Source: Flavobacterium sp. RSP15
Lineage (GTDB): Bacteria > Bacteroidota > Bacteroidia > Flavobacteriales > Flavobacteriaceae
Length of the DNA stretch: 64,000 nucleotides
Reading direction: 5' to 3'
Assembly (NCBI RefSeq): GCF_003968755.1
Contig: NZ_RYDL01000007.1
Coordinates: 1 to 64,000 of the forward strand
Position numbers and translations under genes: made by a program. Below are positions 1-8,071 of the stretch, piece after piece. Numbering within the stretch: the first letter of the stretch is position 1; the number at the start of each line of letters is the position of its first letter. The notes beneath the pieces are model-generated. The model did no database searches, was not told the DNA's origin, and was given only the letters and a program-made list of their open reading frames with translations.

Positions 1-196
1 CTGAAAAGACTGGGGTTCTTTTGTTTATAGATACCACGTGTTCGCCATGCGGGCTCGGTTCGTCGCCTTTCTTTATTTGAACCCCAGTCTGAAAAGACTG
101 GGGTTCTTTTGTTTATAGGTTCGACGTGTTCGCCATGCGGGCTCGGTTCGTCGCCTTTCTTTATTTGAACCACAGTCTGAAAAGACTGGGGTTCTA
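1..196. repeat. 88-bp tandem repeat, two full copies plus a partial third
   Basis: Units start at 1, 89 and 177 with a constant period of 88 bases. Copies 1 and 2 are nearly identical apart from a few bases around 30-37 and 119-123, and the third stops after about 19 bases. The junctions hold an inverted repeat with 11-base arms (79-89 with 96-106, and 167-177 with 184-194) and a TGAAAA loop. The first is followed by a T-rich stretch, so each unit carries a terminator-like hairpin. The rest of the unit is GC-rich and unlike the surrounding DNA. The array may begin before the window. Confidence 0.85.
79..110 (+). terminator. Terminator-like hairpin inside the 88-bp repeat
   Basis: Perfect 11-bp stem, 6-base loop, then TTTTGTTT. 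A second copy at 167-194 has one mismatch and no T run. No upstream gene is visible in the window, so its target may lie before base 1. Confidence 0.55.
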
Positions 197-239
197 AAAA
201 CTCTTTAACGAGTGATCCTTACGATCAAACCCAAAAATC

Positions 240-586
240 ATGCTAACCGTCATAAACTCAAAGCTACCCATGCGCAACAAAGCGATTACAAGGAATTTCT
301 ATGTGAACCACTTGGGTTTTCAAGAATTGGGTAGTGCTGACTTTGACGGGTATTGGATGGTGCAAAAAGACACGATTGAAATTCATTTTTTTGAGTTTAT
401 AACCATTGATTCTGTTGAAAATTACGCTGGAGTTTACATTCTGGTGCAGGATTTGAAATTGTATATAAAAACTTCTTGAACAATGGCGTTGCCATTCATC
501 CCCAAGGTCCTTTGGAAATCAAACCTTGGAAACATAAGGAATTTTCAATATTGTATCCAGATTATAATTTATTGACTTTTGGGTAA
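240..586 (+). pseudogene. VOC-family (glyoxalase/bleomycin-resistance) protein, frameshifted
   Basis: The frame from ATG 240 reads a VOC-superfamily N-terminal half: a YVNHLGF beta-alpha start, then an EIHFFEF strand at about residues 47-53. It stops at 479. A shifted frame from about 455 to the TAA at 586 continues the fold with NNGVAIHP, then LEIKPW and EFSILYPDYN, as in ordinary VOC proteins of about 115 residues. One small indel near 445-460 would join the halves. VOC proteins are small metal-dependent dioxygenase, lyase or antibiotic-binding proteins, and the substrate here is unknown. It is either a recent pseudogene or a sequencing error. Confidence 0.8.
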
Positions 587-657
587 AGTTTGTAGTGAAT
601 CTGCAGTCGTAAAAAAGCAATTTAGTATTTTTACACTTGAATTAAGGAAATAAAAAA

Positions 658-1818
658 ATGAAAATACTACTCCTCGGCTCAGGCGAATTAGGAAAAGAAT
701 TTACAATCGCAGCACAACGCATTGGGCAAATCATAATTGCGGTGGACAGTTACGAAAATGCACCCGCCATGCAAGTTGCCCATGATTTTGAAGTGATCAA
801 CATGCTCGACGGAGAAGCCCTAGACCGCATCGTTGCCAAACACCAACCTGATTTCATTGTTCCCGAAATAGAAGCCATCAGAACCGAGCGTTTTTATGAC
901 TATGAAAAGCAAGGAATTACCGTAGTTCCTTCGGCGAAAGCGGCAAACTTCACGATGAACCGGAAAGCGATTCGGGAATTAGCATGTAAAGAATTAGGAT
1001 TAAAAACCGCAAATTACCGCTACGCCACTACTGCCGCGGAATTACGGAAAGGCGTTATAACCGTTGGAATGCCGTGTGTCGTCAAACCATTAATGTCTTC
1101 GTCCGGAAAAGGACAATCCACCATAAAAACCGAAGCCGATATCGAAAAAGCATGGAAGTATGCCGTGGAAGGTTCCCGTGGCGATGTCGTAGAAGTGATT
1201 GTAGAAGCATTTGTCAAATTCAATTCGGAGATTACTTTATTAACGGTGGTACAAAACAATAATCCGACACTTTTTTGTGCGCCAATTGGCCATAGACAAG
1301 AACGTGGCGATTATCAGGAAAGCTGGCAACCCGCCAGAATTTCCGACAAGGATTTGTACGAAGCGCAAGACATGGCCGAAAAAGTAACCGAAGCTTTGGG
1401 CGGCGCAGGACTTTTTGGAGTCGAATTTTTCTTGACTGATGACGGCGTTTATTTCTCAGAATTATCGCCTCGACCACATGATACCGGAATGGTAACTTTA
1501 GCCGGAACACAAAACTTTAATGAATTTGAATTGCATTTACGCGCTATTTTAAGTTTGCCTATTTTTGAAATCACATTAGAAAAAGTGGGAGCCAGTGCAG
1601 TCATTTTAGCTTCGGAAAACTCTACAAACCCAACGTACTCCGGTATCGAAAAAATTGCGGCTTTACCTAAAACGGATTTCAGAATCTTTGGCAAACCAAC
1701 TTCAAGACCCTACCGCAGAATGGCAGTGGCTTTAGTAAGTGATACCGTAGAAACTCCAATTGAAGAAGTGGTAGAAAAAGCAAAAAATGCAGCAAGGTTG
1801 ATTACCGTGCATTCGTAA
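658..1818 (+). CDS. purT: Formate-dependent phosphoribosylglycinamide formyltransferase 2
   Basis: This cytosolic purine-synthesis enzyme uses ATP and formate to formylate GAR, giving FGAR without folate. The 386 residues match the length of E. coli PurT (392). The N-terminal nucleotide-fold motif GSGELGKE lies at residues 8-15. [10 protein letters not shown] and IVPEIEAI follow, then the ATP-grasp loop SSSGKGQ at about 147-153 and the family signature SPRPHDTG at 270-277. The ATG is preceded by an A-rich stretch and no Shine-Dalgarno. The gene stands alone, with no other pur gene nearby. The assignment is based on continuous similarity to the PurT family. Confidence 0.96.
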   Translation: MKILLLGSGELGKEFTIAAQRIGQIIIAVDSYENAPAMQVAHDFEVINMLDGEALDRIVAKHQPDFIVPEIEAIRTERFYDYEKQGITVVPSAKAANFTMNRKAIRELACKELGLKTANYRYATTAAELRKGVITVGMPCVVKPLMSSSGKGQSTIKTEADIEKAWKYAVEGSRGDVVEVIVEAFVKFNSEITLLTVVQNNNPTLFCAPIGHRQERGDYQESWQPARISDKDLYEAQDMAEKVTEALGGAGLFGVEFFLTDDGVYFSELSPRPHDTGMVTLAGTQNFNEFELHLRAILSLPIFEITLEKVGASAVILASENSTNPTYSGIEKIAALPKTDFRIFGKPTSRPYRRMAVALVSDTVETPIEEVVEKAKNAARLITVHS

Positions 1819-2379
1819 TTACATTTAATAAACTTCCAATATTATACCGAAAACAAGATGAAAAAAAATTCGCTAAATCAGTGTTATCAGCGTTCCTTTT
1901 TATCATCTTGTGAATTATCACCTAACCATTCGAAAGTTCTTCCGGAACCTTTAAATACCTTTGATAAAAAAATACCGATGTCTAATTCTATCGTAGACAT
2001 CCTGAATAATGATTACCCACACTGCCTTCAAGGGAAAGTTTGCAAAGGAAAAAAATATTTGCTTACACATAGGATTTCCAAAAATGAATGAATACTGCCT
2101 CCATGGTCACAATAAATTCGAGAAAGAACCGGGTTATTTTCATGGTGCAATGTATGTTAATTATTGTCTGGCGGTAGCGCAAAGTATTGCCACATTTGGC
2201 CTTGCTCAATTCTTTTTTGCTGAAAGTTTTGATTGACGAATCATTTCAATTATTGCAGTTGTCATTATTGAAATGGCTTCTATTAACATTCCTCTTTCCA
2301 GATTAATATGAATTTACATGTTTAAAAATTATTCGATGTAAAAAACGAGTATCTTAGCTAAAGCAAAAAATAATCAATT
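1819..2379. other. Spacer between purT and the DUF6370-like gene
   Basis: This 561-base gap holds a decayed DUF983 gene (1978-2236). The stretch 1858-1977 is open in the same frame but resembles nothing I recognise and is probably not coding. The last 140 bases are AT-rich. A weak TAnnTTTG-like element (TATCTTAG, 2350-2357) precedes the next gene. Confidence 0.5.
1978..2236 (+). pseudogene. Decayed DUF983-family (cysteine-rich membrane) protein
   Basis: From ATG 1978 the frame reads a short lead-in followed by YPHCLQGKV, the DUF983 start, in which the usual CPxC has lost its first Cys. A shift near 2045 into another frame continues with HIGFPKMNEYC, FEKEPGYF and HGAMYV, the most conserved part of DUF983. 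The second CPxC is degraded to CLHGH. The frame ends at TGA 2234-2236, before the usual second hydrophobic helix is complete. Family members are about 120 residues with two zinc-ribbon-like Cys pairs and two membrane helices. Lost cysteines, a frameshift and a short C-terminus together indicate a pseudogene. Confidence 0.7.
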
Positions 2380-2703
2380 ATGAAAAAGTTATTATACTTA
2401 ACCCTTTTGTTCGTTGTAACATTAGCAAGTGCTCAGGATAAAGATAAAAAAGAAGAACCAAAACCACAAATTGTTGAGGCTGCTTGTGGTCAATGCCAGT
2501 TTGGAATGGAAGGACACGGTTGTGAATTAGCCGTTCGTGTGGATGAAAAATCTTATTTTGTTGATGGTAGTTCAATCGATTCGCACGGAGATGCACACGC
2601 CAATGACGGTTTTTGTACAACAATACGAAAAGCCGAAATTGTTGGTAAAATTGTAGACAATCGATTCAAAGTAACTTCTTTTAAATTACTGCCAAAAAAA
2701 TAA
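2380..2703 (+). CDS. Small exported cysteine-rich protein, DUF6370-like
   Basis: The protein has 107 residues. An N-terminal signal peptide (about residues 1-18, ending ASAQ) is followed by a short acidic, lysine-rich linker and a compact domain with ACGQCQFG, GHGC and DGFC cysteine motifs. The pattern CxxC, HGC, the YFVDG strand, HGDAHANDGFC and a Lys-rich end resembles a Bacteroidota family I know as DUF6370. Function is unknown. The cysteines suggest metal or disulfide chemistry in the periplasm. A strong terminator follows immediately. Family recall is from memory and not checked. Confidence 0.8.
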   Translation: MKKLLYLTLLFVVTLASAQDKDKKEEPKPQIVEAACGQCQFGMEGHGCELAVRVDEKSYFVDGSSIDSHGDAHANDGFCTTIRKAEIVGKIVDNRFKVTSFKLLPKK

Positions 2704-2708
2704 AAAAA

Positions 2709-2736
2709 GGGCCTTAAACATTTGTTTTAGGCTCTT
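2709..2736. terminator. Bidirectional terminator between convergent genes
   Basis: Arms 2709-2720 and 2723-2734 pair over 12 positions with one T-T mismatch and one G-U. Seven A precede the stem (T on the other strand). It serves the small cysteine-rich gene and the converging 547-residue gene. Confidence 0.7.
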
Positions 2737-2741
2737 ACTAT

Positions 2742-4385
2742 TTATTTCGATTTCATACTCGATTTTAGATTGACATTCTCAAAACTCGAAATGTCTATTA
2801 CTTCCTCCAAATCAACATCAAAAGAAATTTTCACACTGTCACCCACAATTGTTACCGGCAATTGATTGGATATTTGTGACGAACCCACAAAAATATTAGG
2901 ATAATCTTTCACCTTAAAATAATAAAAACTATTACCGTTTTTTACATCATTTTGGTTTCGGGTCACTACGGAATTCAATACTTTTTTATTGGAAACACTA
3001 TTCGAATTTATTTTATTATCTGCCATATTATATACGTTTTTAAACGAAGTCAAGGTTTCCCGCATTGTATTGCCGACGCCTACAATCGTGTAATCTGAAA
3101 TAGCCACCATCGCAAACATTTTAACTAATCCGCCATCATCTTTCAGTGTCATCACATAGGTAGGAATGTTATTAATATTGTACGGAATAGACAACGACGC
3201 TTTATATCCTTTCTCCTGAACTTTCCCTTGTGCCGAACTTTGAGCAGCAAATTCTGTTGCGCCGCCTTGTTTGTAAAAGGTAGTTTCCTTGGTTCTGGTA
3301 TCTACCAATACAAAACCTACAGCAGATTCTTCTTTGCCCACCGAAGTCAATCCGGTGTACCAATAAGCTTTGTTGTCTTTTCCATATACCAATGTCATTC
3401 CTTCTGTAATTTGCAGTTTATCCTGATTAGAAAAATTCCAATAGCCGTGAACATATTCACCCCAATCATTCAACTGATTTTCTATAAAATCCAAAGGCTG
3501 AATTCGATCCACCCATTTTGGCGTTTTAGCAATTGAATATTCATTTATTGCCCCAGATTGTGCATCAACCACAATAACTCCCGTAGCTTCTTTTCCTGAA
3601 AAACCAATTTTTTTCACATATTTAGTGACAATCCAAAACGGATTTCCAGCATCATCAATTTCAAAACTAAAATCAGCCAGACCAACAGTAGCATTTCCAT
3701 TAAAATAAACGTGTCTGTGAATGTCACTTTGAAAGTAAGCGCCTTGCTGGTATTTAATCTTAATGTTCTTCCCTCCTACACTCTGAACTAATTTCACATC
3801 ACGTTCATTGGTTGCAGAAACCATAACATATCCCGCAGTTCCCTCTTGGTTGTTAAACCATTTCAAAAAACCAGAATGTAATAATGGAGCAACCCAGTAC
3901 AAGTTATTGTTCACCTTTTGGATACAAAAATCCCCCAATTCTACCTGACTTCCCAAAGCGGGTTGAGAACCTAAAATTTTCTCTCCCAAAAGATGGGCTA
4001 GTTCCTCATCGACCACACGGATTTTATCAATTGAAATTGGAGCAATATGATTCGTAATTTTTTGTCCGTTTTTAACCTCGCCTATTAATTTTTGATACGA
4101 ATCGCTTCGGAACATTTTTAGGCTGGTTATAAAAGGAAGCGCAACACAATACGCTAAAAGCAATCCTACCAAAACAAACAAAATCTTGTTAGGTTTGGAA
4201 ACAATCTTGACTTGCTTTGTTTGCTGAGAAATAGTCAAACCAACAGAAAATAAGATCCCTATTACTAACAACAGTAATAAAATAAAAGCAAAACCAGTAA
4301 ATCCATAATTGATTACCGGAAGGTTGCCATAAAACAATAAAAAACTAAAAAGGAGTAAGAAAGCTATTGATAAAATCTTTTTCAT
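2742..4385 (-). CDS. Large membrane-anchored protein of unknown function
   Basis: This 547-residue protein has three hydrophobic segments at about residues 4-22, 27-50 and 68-92, then about 450 soluble residues. The soluble part reads like repeated beta-rich modules, with GVIVVDAQSGAINEY and VGFVLVDTRTKETTFY both resembling PepSY-type strands. Other well-ordered segments include WVDRIQPLDFI, YVHGYWNFS and YWYTGLTSVG. I have seen similar proteins annotated as hypothetical in Firmicutes and Bacteroidetes and know no function. It lies alone on the minus strand and diverges from fabD. The start ATG at 4385 gives a sensible N-terminal membrane anchor. Confidence 0.85.
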   Translation of the reverse strand: MKKILSIAFLLLFSFLLFYGNLPVINYGFTGFAFILLLLLVIGILFSVGLTISQQTKQVKIVSKPNKILFVLVGLLLAYCVALPFITSLKMFRSDSYQKLIGEVKNGQKITNHIAPISIDKIRVVDEELAHLLGEKILGSQPALGSQVELGDFCIQKVNNNLYWVAPLLHSGFLKWFNNQEGTAGYVMVSATNERDVKLVQSVGGKNIKIKYQQGAYFQSDIHRHVYFNGNATVGLADFSFEIDDAGNPFWIVTKYVKKIGFSGKEATGVIVVDAQSGAINEYSIAKTPKWVDRIQPLDFIENQLNDWGEYVHGYWNFSNQDKLQITEGMTLVYGKDNKAYWYTGLTSVGKEESAVGFVLVDTRTKETTFYKQGGATEFAAQSSAQGKVQEKGYKASLSIPYNINNIPTYVMTLKDDGGLVKMFAMVAISDYTIVGVGNTMRETLTSFKNVYNMADNKINSNSVSNKKVLNSVVTRNQNDVKNGNSFYYFKVKDYPNIFVGSSQISNQLPVTIVGDSVKISFDVDLEEVIDISSFENVNLKSSMKSK

Positions 4386-4492
4386 AAAACTAAGTTTTAA
4401 ATATTAGTCTTTAATACTCCTAAATGTTACACTAATAAAAGTGTCAATTTTAAAGAAAACAATAACCCTATTTACAATACCGCAAAAAACAG

Positions 4493-4500
4493 TATTTTTG
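4493..4500 (+). promoter_or_regulatory. Putative -7 element (TAnnTTTG) for fabD
   Basis: TATTTTTG matches the Bacteroidota sigma-A -7 consensus TAnnTTTG and lies 59 bases before the fabD ATG. I see no convincing -33 TTTG at the usual spacing. Confidence 0.5.
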
Positions 4501-4559
4501 CATTCTGATTGGAATTCATTTTTCAGTCTTTAATTTTTTTCAATCTTTAAAATAAAAAC

Positions 4560-5435
4560 ATGAAAGCATACGTATTTCCAGGTCAAGGCGCGCAATTCTC
4601 AGGAATGGGTAAAGACTTGTATGAAAATTCTGCTCTCGCAAAAGAATTATTCGAAAAAGCCAATGCAATTTTAGGTTTCCGCATCACAGACATCATGTTT
4701 GAAGGAACAGCCGAGGAATTGAAAGAAACCAAAGTGACACAACCAGCCGTTTTCCTCCATTCGGTGATTTTAGCAAAAACATTAGGGGAGGATTTCAAAC
4801 CAGAAATGGTAGCGGGACATTCATTGGGTGAGTTTTCAGCTTTAGTAGCTAGTGGTACTTTATCTTTTGAAGACGGCTTGAAACTGGTTTCTCAAAGAGC
4901 TTTAGCTATGCAAAAAGCCTGCGAAATAAAACCATCGACTATGGCGGCCGTTTTAGGATTGGCTGACAACATTGTAGAAGAAGTTTGTGCTTCGATTGAC
5001 GGAATTGTAGTCCCTGCAAATTACAACTGCCCAGGACAATTAGTGATTTCAGGAGAAACATCAGCAGTGGAAAAAGCGTGTGAAGCGATGAAAGGCGCTG
5101 GTGCAAAACGTGCATTATTGTTGCCTGTTGGAGGTGCTTTTCACTCTCCAATGATGGAACCGGCTCGTGAAGAACTGGCCGCAGCTATTGAAGCAACAAC
5201 GTTCTCAACTCCTATTTGTCCGGTATATCAAAATACAACAGCCAGTGCAGTGTCAGACCCCGCAGAAATTAAGAAAAACCTAATCATTCAATTGACAGCT
5301 CCCGTAAAGTGGACACAATCAGTACAGCAAATGATCCAAGACGGAGCAACCTCGTTTACTGAGGTAGGCCCTGGAAAAGTATTAGCAGGATTGATCGGGA
5401 AAATTGACAGAGACGCTGTTACCGCTAATGTATAA
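4560..5435 (+). CDS. fabD: Malonyl-CoA:ACP transacylase
   Basis: This enzyme moves malonyl groups from CoA to acyl carrier protein at the start of type II fatty acid synthesis in the cytosol. The 291 residues fit the family (about 300). Motifs in order are GQGAQ at 8-12, the nucleophile elbow GHSLGEF with Ser88, the arginine motif SQRALAMQ near 110-117, the catalytic His195 in GAFHSPM and the C-terminal QLTAPVKW. It is monocistronic here, unlike the fab operons of proteobacteria, and has its own TAnnTTTG element upstream. Confidence 0.97.
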   Translation: MKAYVFPGQGAQFSGMGKDLYENSALAKELFEKANAILGFRITDIMFEGTAEELKETKVTQPAVFLHSVILAKTLGEDFKPEMVAGHSLGEFSALVASGTLSFEDGLKLVSQRALAMQKACEIKPSTMAAVLGLADNIVEEVCASIDGIVVPANYNCPGQLVISGETSAVEKACEAMKGAGAKRALLLPVGGAFHSPMMEPAREELAAAIEATTFSTPICPVYQNTTASAVSDPAEIKKNLIIQLTAPVKWTQSVQQMIQDGATSFTEVGPGKVLAGLIGKIDRDAVTANV

Positions 5436-5552
5436 AATAGTGGTAATTGGTGTCCAATAAACGAAATTTCCCCAGACTTATGTTTGTAGCGATTTTGTTT
5501 ATCTTTATACGATGAATGTACTCAATTATCAATTTTTTAAAATGAAAATATA

Positions 5553-5804
5553 ATGAAAAAAGCACTTTTAGGATTAGTATTTGTTGCCACTTTAATGACT
5601 TCTTGTAAAGAAGAAACAAAAGAGGAAGTGAAAGAAGCTAGAGAGGCCATTAGTAATGAAATGGAAGGAGCTATCGATACTGCGGCGGTAAAAGTTGATG
5701 CTGCCGCTGATTCTACCAGAATAAAAGCAGGAGAAATTCTTAAAAAAGGAGCTGACAAAATAAATCAGGCTGCTGAAAAACTGAAGGAATCCGGAAAAGA
5801 ATAA
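5553..5804 (+). CDS. Small lipoprotein, charged helical
   Basis: The protein has 83 residues. A type II signal peptide ends in LMTSC, so Cys18 is the predicted lipidation site. The mature part is almost entirely charged and alanine-rich (EVKEAREAIS, then DKINQAAEKLKESGKE) and should form one long amphipathic helix or coiled coil. It resembles the many small YtxH- or apolipoprotein-like helical proteins, but I do not recognise a family. It stands alone between fabD and a strong hairpin. Function is unknown. Confidence 0.75.
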   Translation: MKKALLGLVFVATLMTSCKEETKEEVKEAREAISNEMEGAIDTAAVKVDAAADSTRIKAGEILKKGADKINQAAEKLKESGKE

Positions 5805-5810
5805 TTCAAA

Positions 5811-5850
5811 AACAAGGCTGCCCGGAAAGTAATTTCCAGACAGCCTTGTT
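5811..5850 (+). terminator. Long hairpin downstream of the small lipoprotein gene
   Basis: Arms of 18 bases (5811-5828 and 5833-5850) pair at 16 positions around a 4-base loop. The T tract after it is short. It begins only 6 bases after the stop codon at 5804. Confidence 0.7.
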
Positions 5851-6312
5851 TCTAAATTGAGTATACAAGCCCTCATCTAGTTGCGTACTGTAAATTAATA
5901 AAGAGGTACAACGTTAAATCTTGGAAAACCGGGTTAAATTTCAAGAATTAATTTAAACAAAAATAAGCTTAAATAGTTCATAAAATTACGATTATACCCG
6001 AAGTTATCGGGTGCTCAAATTCTTTATCGCGCACAAAATTCAAATAACCAAAGTCATTTAATTTTAGAGGTTAGTTTGGTTCTACAATTGATAACCCTCA
6101 ATTTTTTTATTCGAATATCTTAAAGTCATATTGAAGAGACTGATATTCATTTGTTTTATCTTTTTTTGTATCTAAAGATATATTGTCGAAATAATCAATC
6201 TCTAACCTTAGCTCTTGAACTGTTGATTTGTAAATATTTTTTTGAAACCTAGATAAATAAATGTAGATTAGCTTACTATTGAAGGAGCAAAATTTCCTTT
6301 ATATTATTTCAA
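5851..6312. other. 460-base AT-rich spacer before the ChrB-like gene
   Basis: No plus-strand gene is seen. A small hairpin (stem 5996-6001 with 6007-6012) lacks a T tract. On the minus strand, 6295 to 6107 is an uninterrupted frame of about 62 codons with protein-like composition (for example ELRLEIDYFD) but no ATG, GTG or TTG start in a sensible place. It could be the 3' remnant of a lost gene or chance. Confidence 0.4.
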
Positions 6313-7182
6313 ATGAAATGGATTACTAGAGAACGCCCTAAAATTGATAGAATAGCCAGTCCTTGGTTGATCAAAACTTTTGTAGACAAAAACGCTGAAT
6401 TTATTTATGTCCCATTCAGTGATGTTTTGAATAAAGCAAAAGAATTTGATGCCATTCCTTTTGATATTCCTAATGTAGAATACACACATTATGAAGAGAA
6501 AAGCACCTTTGATTATATTGTAAAAAAATATAAAATTAAAGACCCAGCTATTTTAATTATAGCTGATATTGTACGAGGAGCAGACACAGATAGACACGAT
6601 ATTGCAAAAGAATCAGCGGGACTTTTGGCAATTTCAGCGGGACTTTCTTATAATATTACAGATGATTATAAGTTATTAGAAACAGGAATGGTTATTTATG
6701 ATGGGCTATACAGTTGGGCAACACATTTGTACAAACAAAATCATTTGCAGAATAGTCCTTTTGAAAACCTGCTGCACGAAGTTTACAATAAATTTTTAAA
6801 GGAAAAGAAAAAAAACAAAAAGAAAGCTCCGGCTTGGGTCAAAGATTTGAAAAAAATTATTCAGGATCAAATAGACAATCAATTTACTTTTGACCTAAAA
6901 AAAATTTCTAGTGACTTGGAGATTAACCCTTCTTATTTATCAAGAGAATTTTCAAAATATTTTGGAGACCTCAATTTTGGAGACTATGTTAGAAAATTAC
7001 GAATTGAAAAAGCAATCGCCCTTATTCAGAATTCAACGTACTCTCTTACTGAAATAGCTTATATGACCGGCTTTTCAGACCAAAGTCATTTTACGAGGAT
7101 ATTCAAAATACATACAGGGAAAAACCCTTCTTCCTACCGAAAAAAAAAGCAAAAAAGTAATTCAAATACAAAAAGTAAATAG
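6313..7182 (+). CDS. ChrB-like chromate-resistance domain fused to an AraC-type DNA-binding domain
   Basis: The 289 residues form two domains. Residues 1 to about 150 match the C-terminal domain of ChrB/chromate-resistance proteins: KWITRERPKIDRIASPWLI at the start, FDIPNVEYTH, TFDYIVKKY, then IVRGADTDRHDIAKESAGLL. A lysine-rich linker (about 158-168) leads to an AraC/XylS double helix-turn-helix at about 180-275, with SDLEINPSYLSREFSKYF and IAYMTGFSDQSHFTRIFK. ChrB normally regulates chrA or supports chromate resistance and has no AraC domain, so this looks like a one-component sensor and regulator. Downstream genes (an outer-membrane protein, a chrA remnant and SOD) are the likely targets. 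Ligand and targets are inferred. Confidence 0.85.
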   Translation: MKWITRERPKIDRIASPWLIKTFVDKNAEFIYVPFSDVLNKAKEFDAIPFDIPNVEYTHYEEKSTFDYIVKKYKIKDPAILIIADIVRGADTDRHDIAKESAGLLAISAGLSYNITDDYKLLETGMVIYDGLYSWATHLYKQNHLQNSPFENLLHEVYNKFLKEKKKNKKKAPAWVKDLKKIIQDQIDNQFTFDLKKISSDLEINPSYLSREFSKYFGDLNFGDYVRKLRIEKAIALIQNSTYSLTEIAYMTGFSDQSHFTRIFKIHTGKNPSSYRKKKQKSNSNTKSK

Positions 7183-7236
7183 CATTCTATTTATTCCTAT
7201 TTCTCCCCTGTAATTTTGTAAAAAATACAAACTATT

Positions 7237-7737
7237 ATGATTTTTTTCAAATATTTTCTGCTTGTTGCTATATTAGTGTTTTCTATACCTGCAATTGGGC
7301 AAACAACTTATCCGAAAATTACGGGATATTTTGGGATATTGCATCCCATTGTAACGGTAAGTCCGGATGGAACTAATATCAATTTTAGAGATTATTATGC
7401 TCTGGGTTTCCCAACTGGAATCAATATTTGGAAAAGTCCAAAAATTGGGTTCTCATTTGAAATTGTACCCAATATAAGAGCAGAAAACGGAATTAGTAAA
7501 GTGAATAGTTTATTATTTCATCCTGGCGTACTAGTAGCACTTGGAAACGGATACACCTTTGCAGGCAGAGCGGCATTTGAGACTAATGGTAGGTATGGCA
7601 TAACTCCAGTATTCAACAAAACGATAATAAAAAACACCAATAGCAGTTATTATGTTGCCATTCCTTTGCCAGTTCGGTTTGGCAATGATCATCCTTCCAC
7701 TTTTACTGTGGCTATCCAATTTGGTATCGCCTTTTAA
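7237..7737 (+). CDS. Small exported beta-barrel-like protein of the chr locus
   Basis: The protein has 166 residues. A signal peptide of about 20 residues ends at PAIGQ. The mature part alternates hydrophobic and polar residues in short strands with aromatic ends, such as GYFGILHPIVTV and YYVAIPLPVRFG, and terminates in a strand ending with Phe (VAIQFGIAF). These are typical of a small outer-membrane beta-barrel. I do not recognise a named family. It starts 54 bases after the ChrB-AraC gene and is followed 13 bases later by a chrA remnant, so it probably belonged to the same operon. Confidence 0.75.
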   Translation: MIFFKYFLLVAILVFSIPAIGQTTYPKITGYFGILHPIVTVSPDGTNINFRDYYALGFPTGINIWKSPKIGFSFEIVPNIRAENGISKVNSLLFHPGVLVALGNGYTFAGRAAFETNGRYGITPVFNKTIIKNTNSSYYVAIPLPVRFGNDHPSTFTVAIQFGIAF

Positions 7738-8071
7738 AACTACTTAATTTATGAAAGGAAACACTACATATACGTTAAAAATGCTAGCTGGTTATTTTAA
7801 AAAAATTAGGTTATTCAGCCTTCAGAGGTCCATTGCCACTAGTCAATTACGTGCACCTGAGATCTAGTCGAAGAAAAAAGAGATTTCGGAAAAATAAATT
7901 TAGAGTCATTTCAAAAAAAGGCACAGCATAGTATTACGAACATAACGACGACAATACATGCCGTTTTATCAATACTTGTATTGATCTACATTAAGGAAAC
8001 ACAAGAACGAACCTCATTTTGATTTCCGCAATAATAGGACTAATTTTAAAAATAATTTAAACGCTAAAAAA
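7738..8071 (+). other. Spacer occupied mainly by a chrA remnant
   Basis: The 334 bases between the small outer-membrane protein and the superoxide dismutase hold the broken chrA frame (7751 to about 7900). A second open stretch runs to a TGA at 8020-8022 and encodes a hydrophobic segment (HAVLSILVLIYI) that I cannot assign. About 50 bases of AT-rich leader precede the SOD start. Confidence 0.55.
7751..8022 (+). pseudogene. chrA: Chromate transporter ChrA, N-terminal remnant in three frames
   Basis: ATG 7751 opens a frame with YTLKMLAGYF, as at the start of bacterial ChrA. The similarity continues after an indel near 7815 as a glycine/proline motif and PLVNYVH (7812-7856). It continues again after one extra base near 7857 as DLVEEKRDF (from 7861). 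ChrA proteins carry a corresponding FGGP, YMHRDLVEEK motif. The remaining roughly 300 residues are absent, and the tail to the TGA at 8020-8022 is unassigned. Single-base shifts plus a large deletion mean it cannot make a transporter. The neighbouring ChrB-like and SOD genes support the identity. Confidence 0.65.

Noticed and set aside
1..196. Possible CRISPR array at the window start
   Set aside because: The repeat unit is 88 bases with no unique spacers between the copies, and each unit has a terminator hairpin. There are no cas genes.
5996..6012. Terminator or riboswitch before the ChrB-like gene
   Set aside because: Only a six-base stem with no T tract is present, and no riboswitch consensus was recognised in the 460-base spacer.
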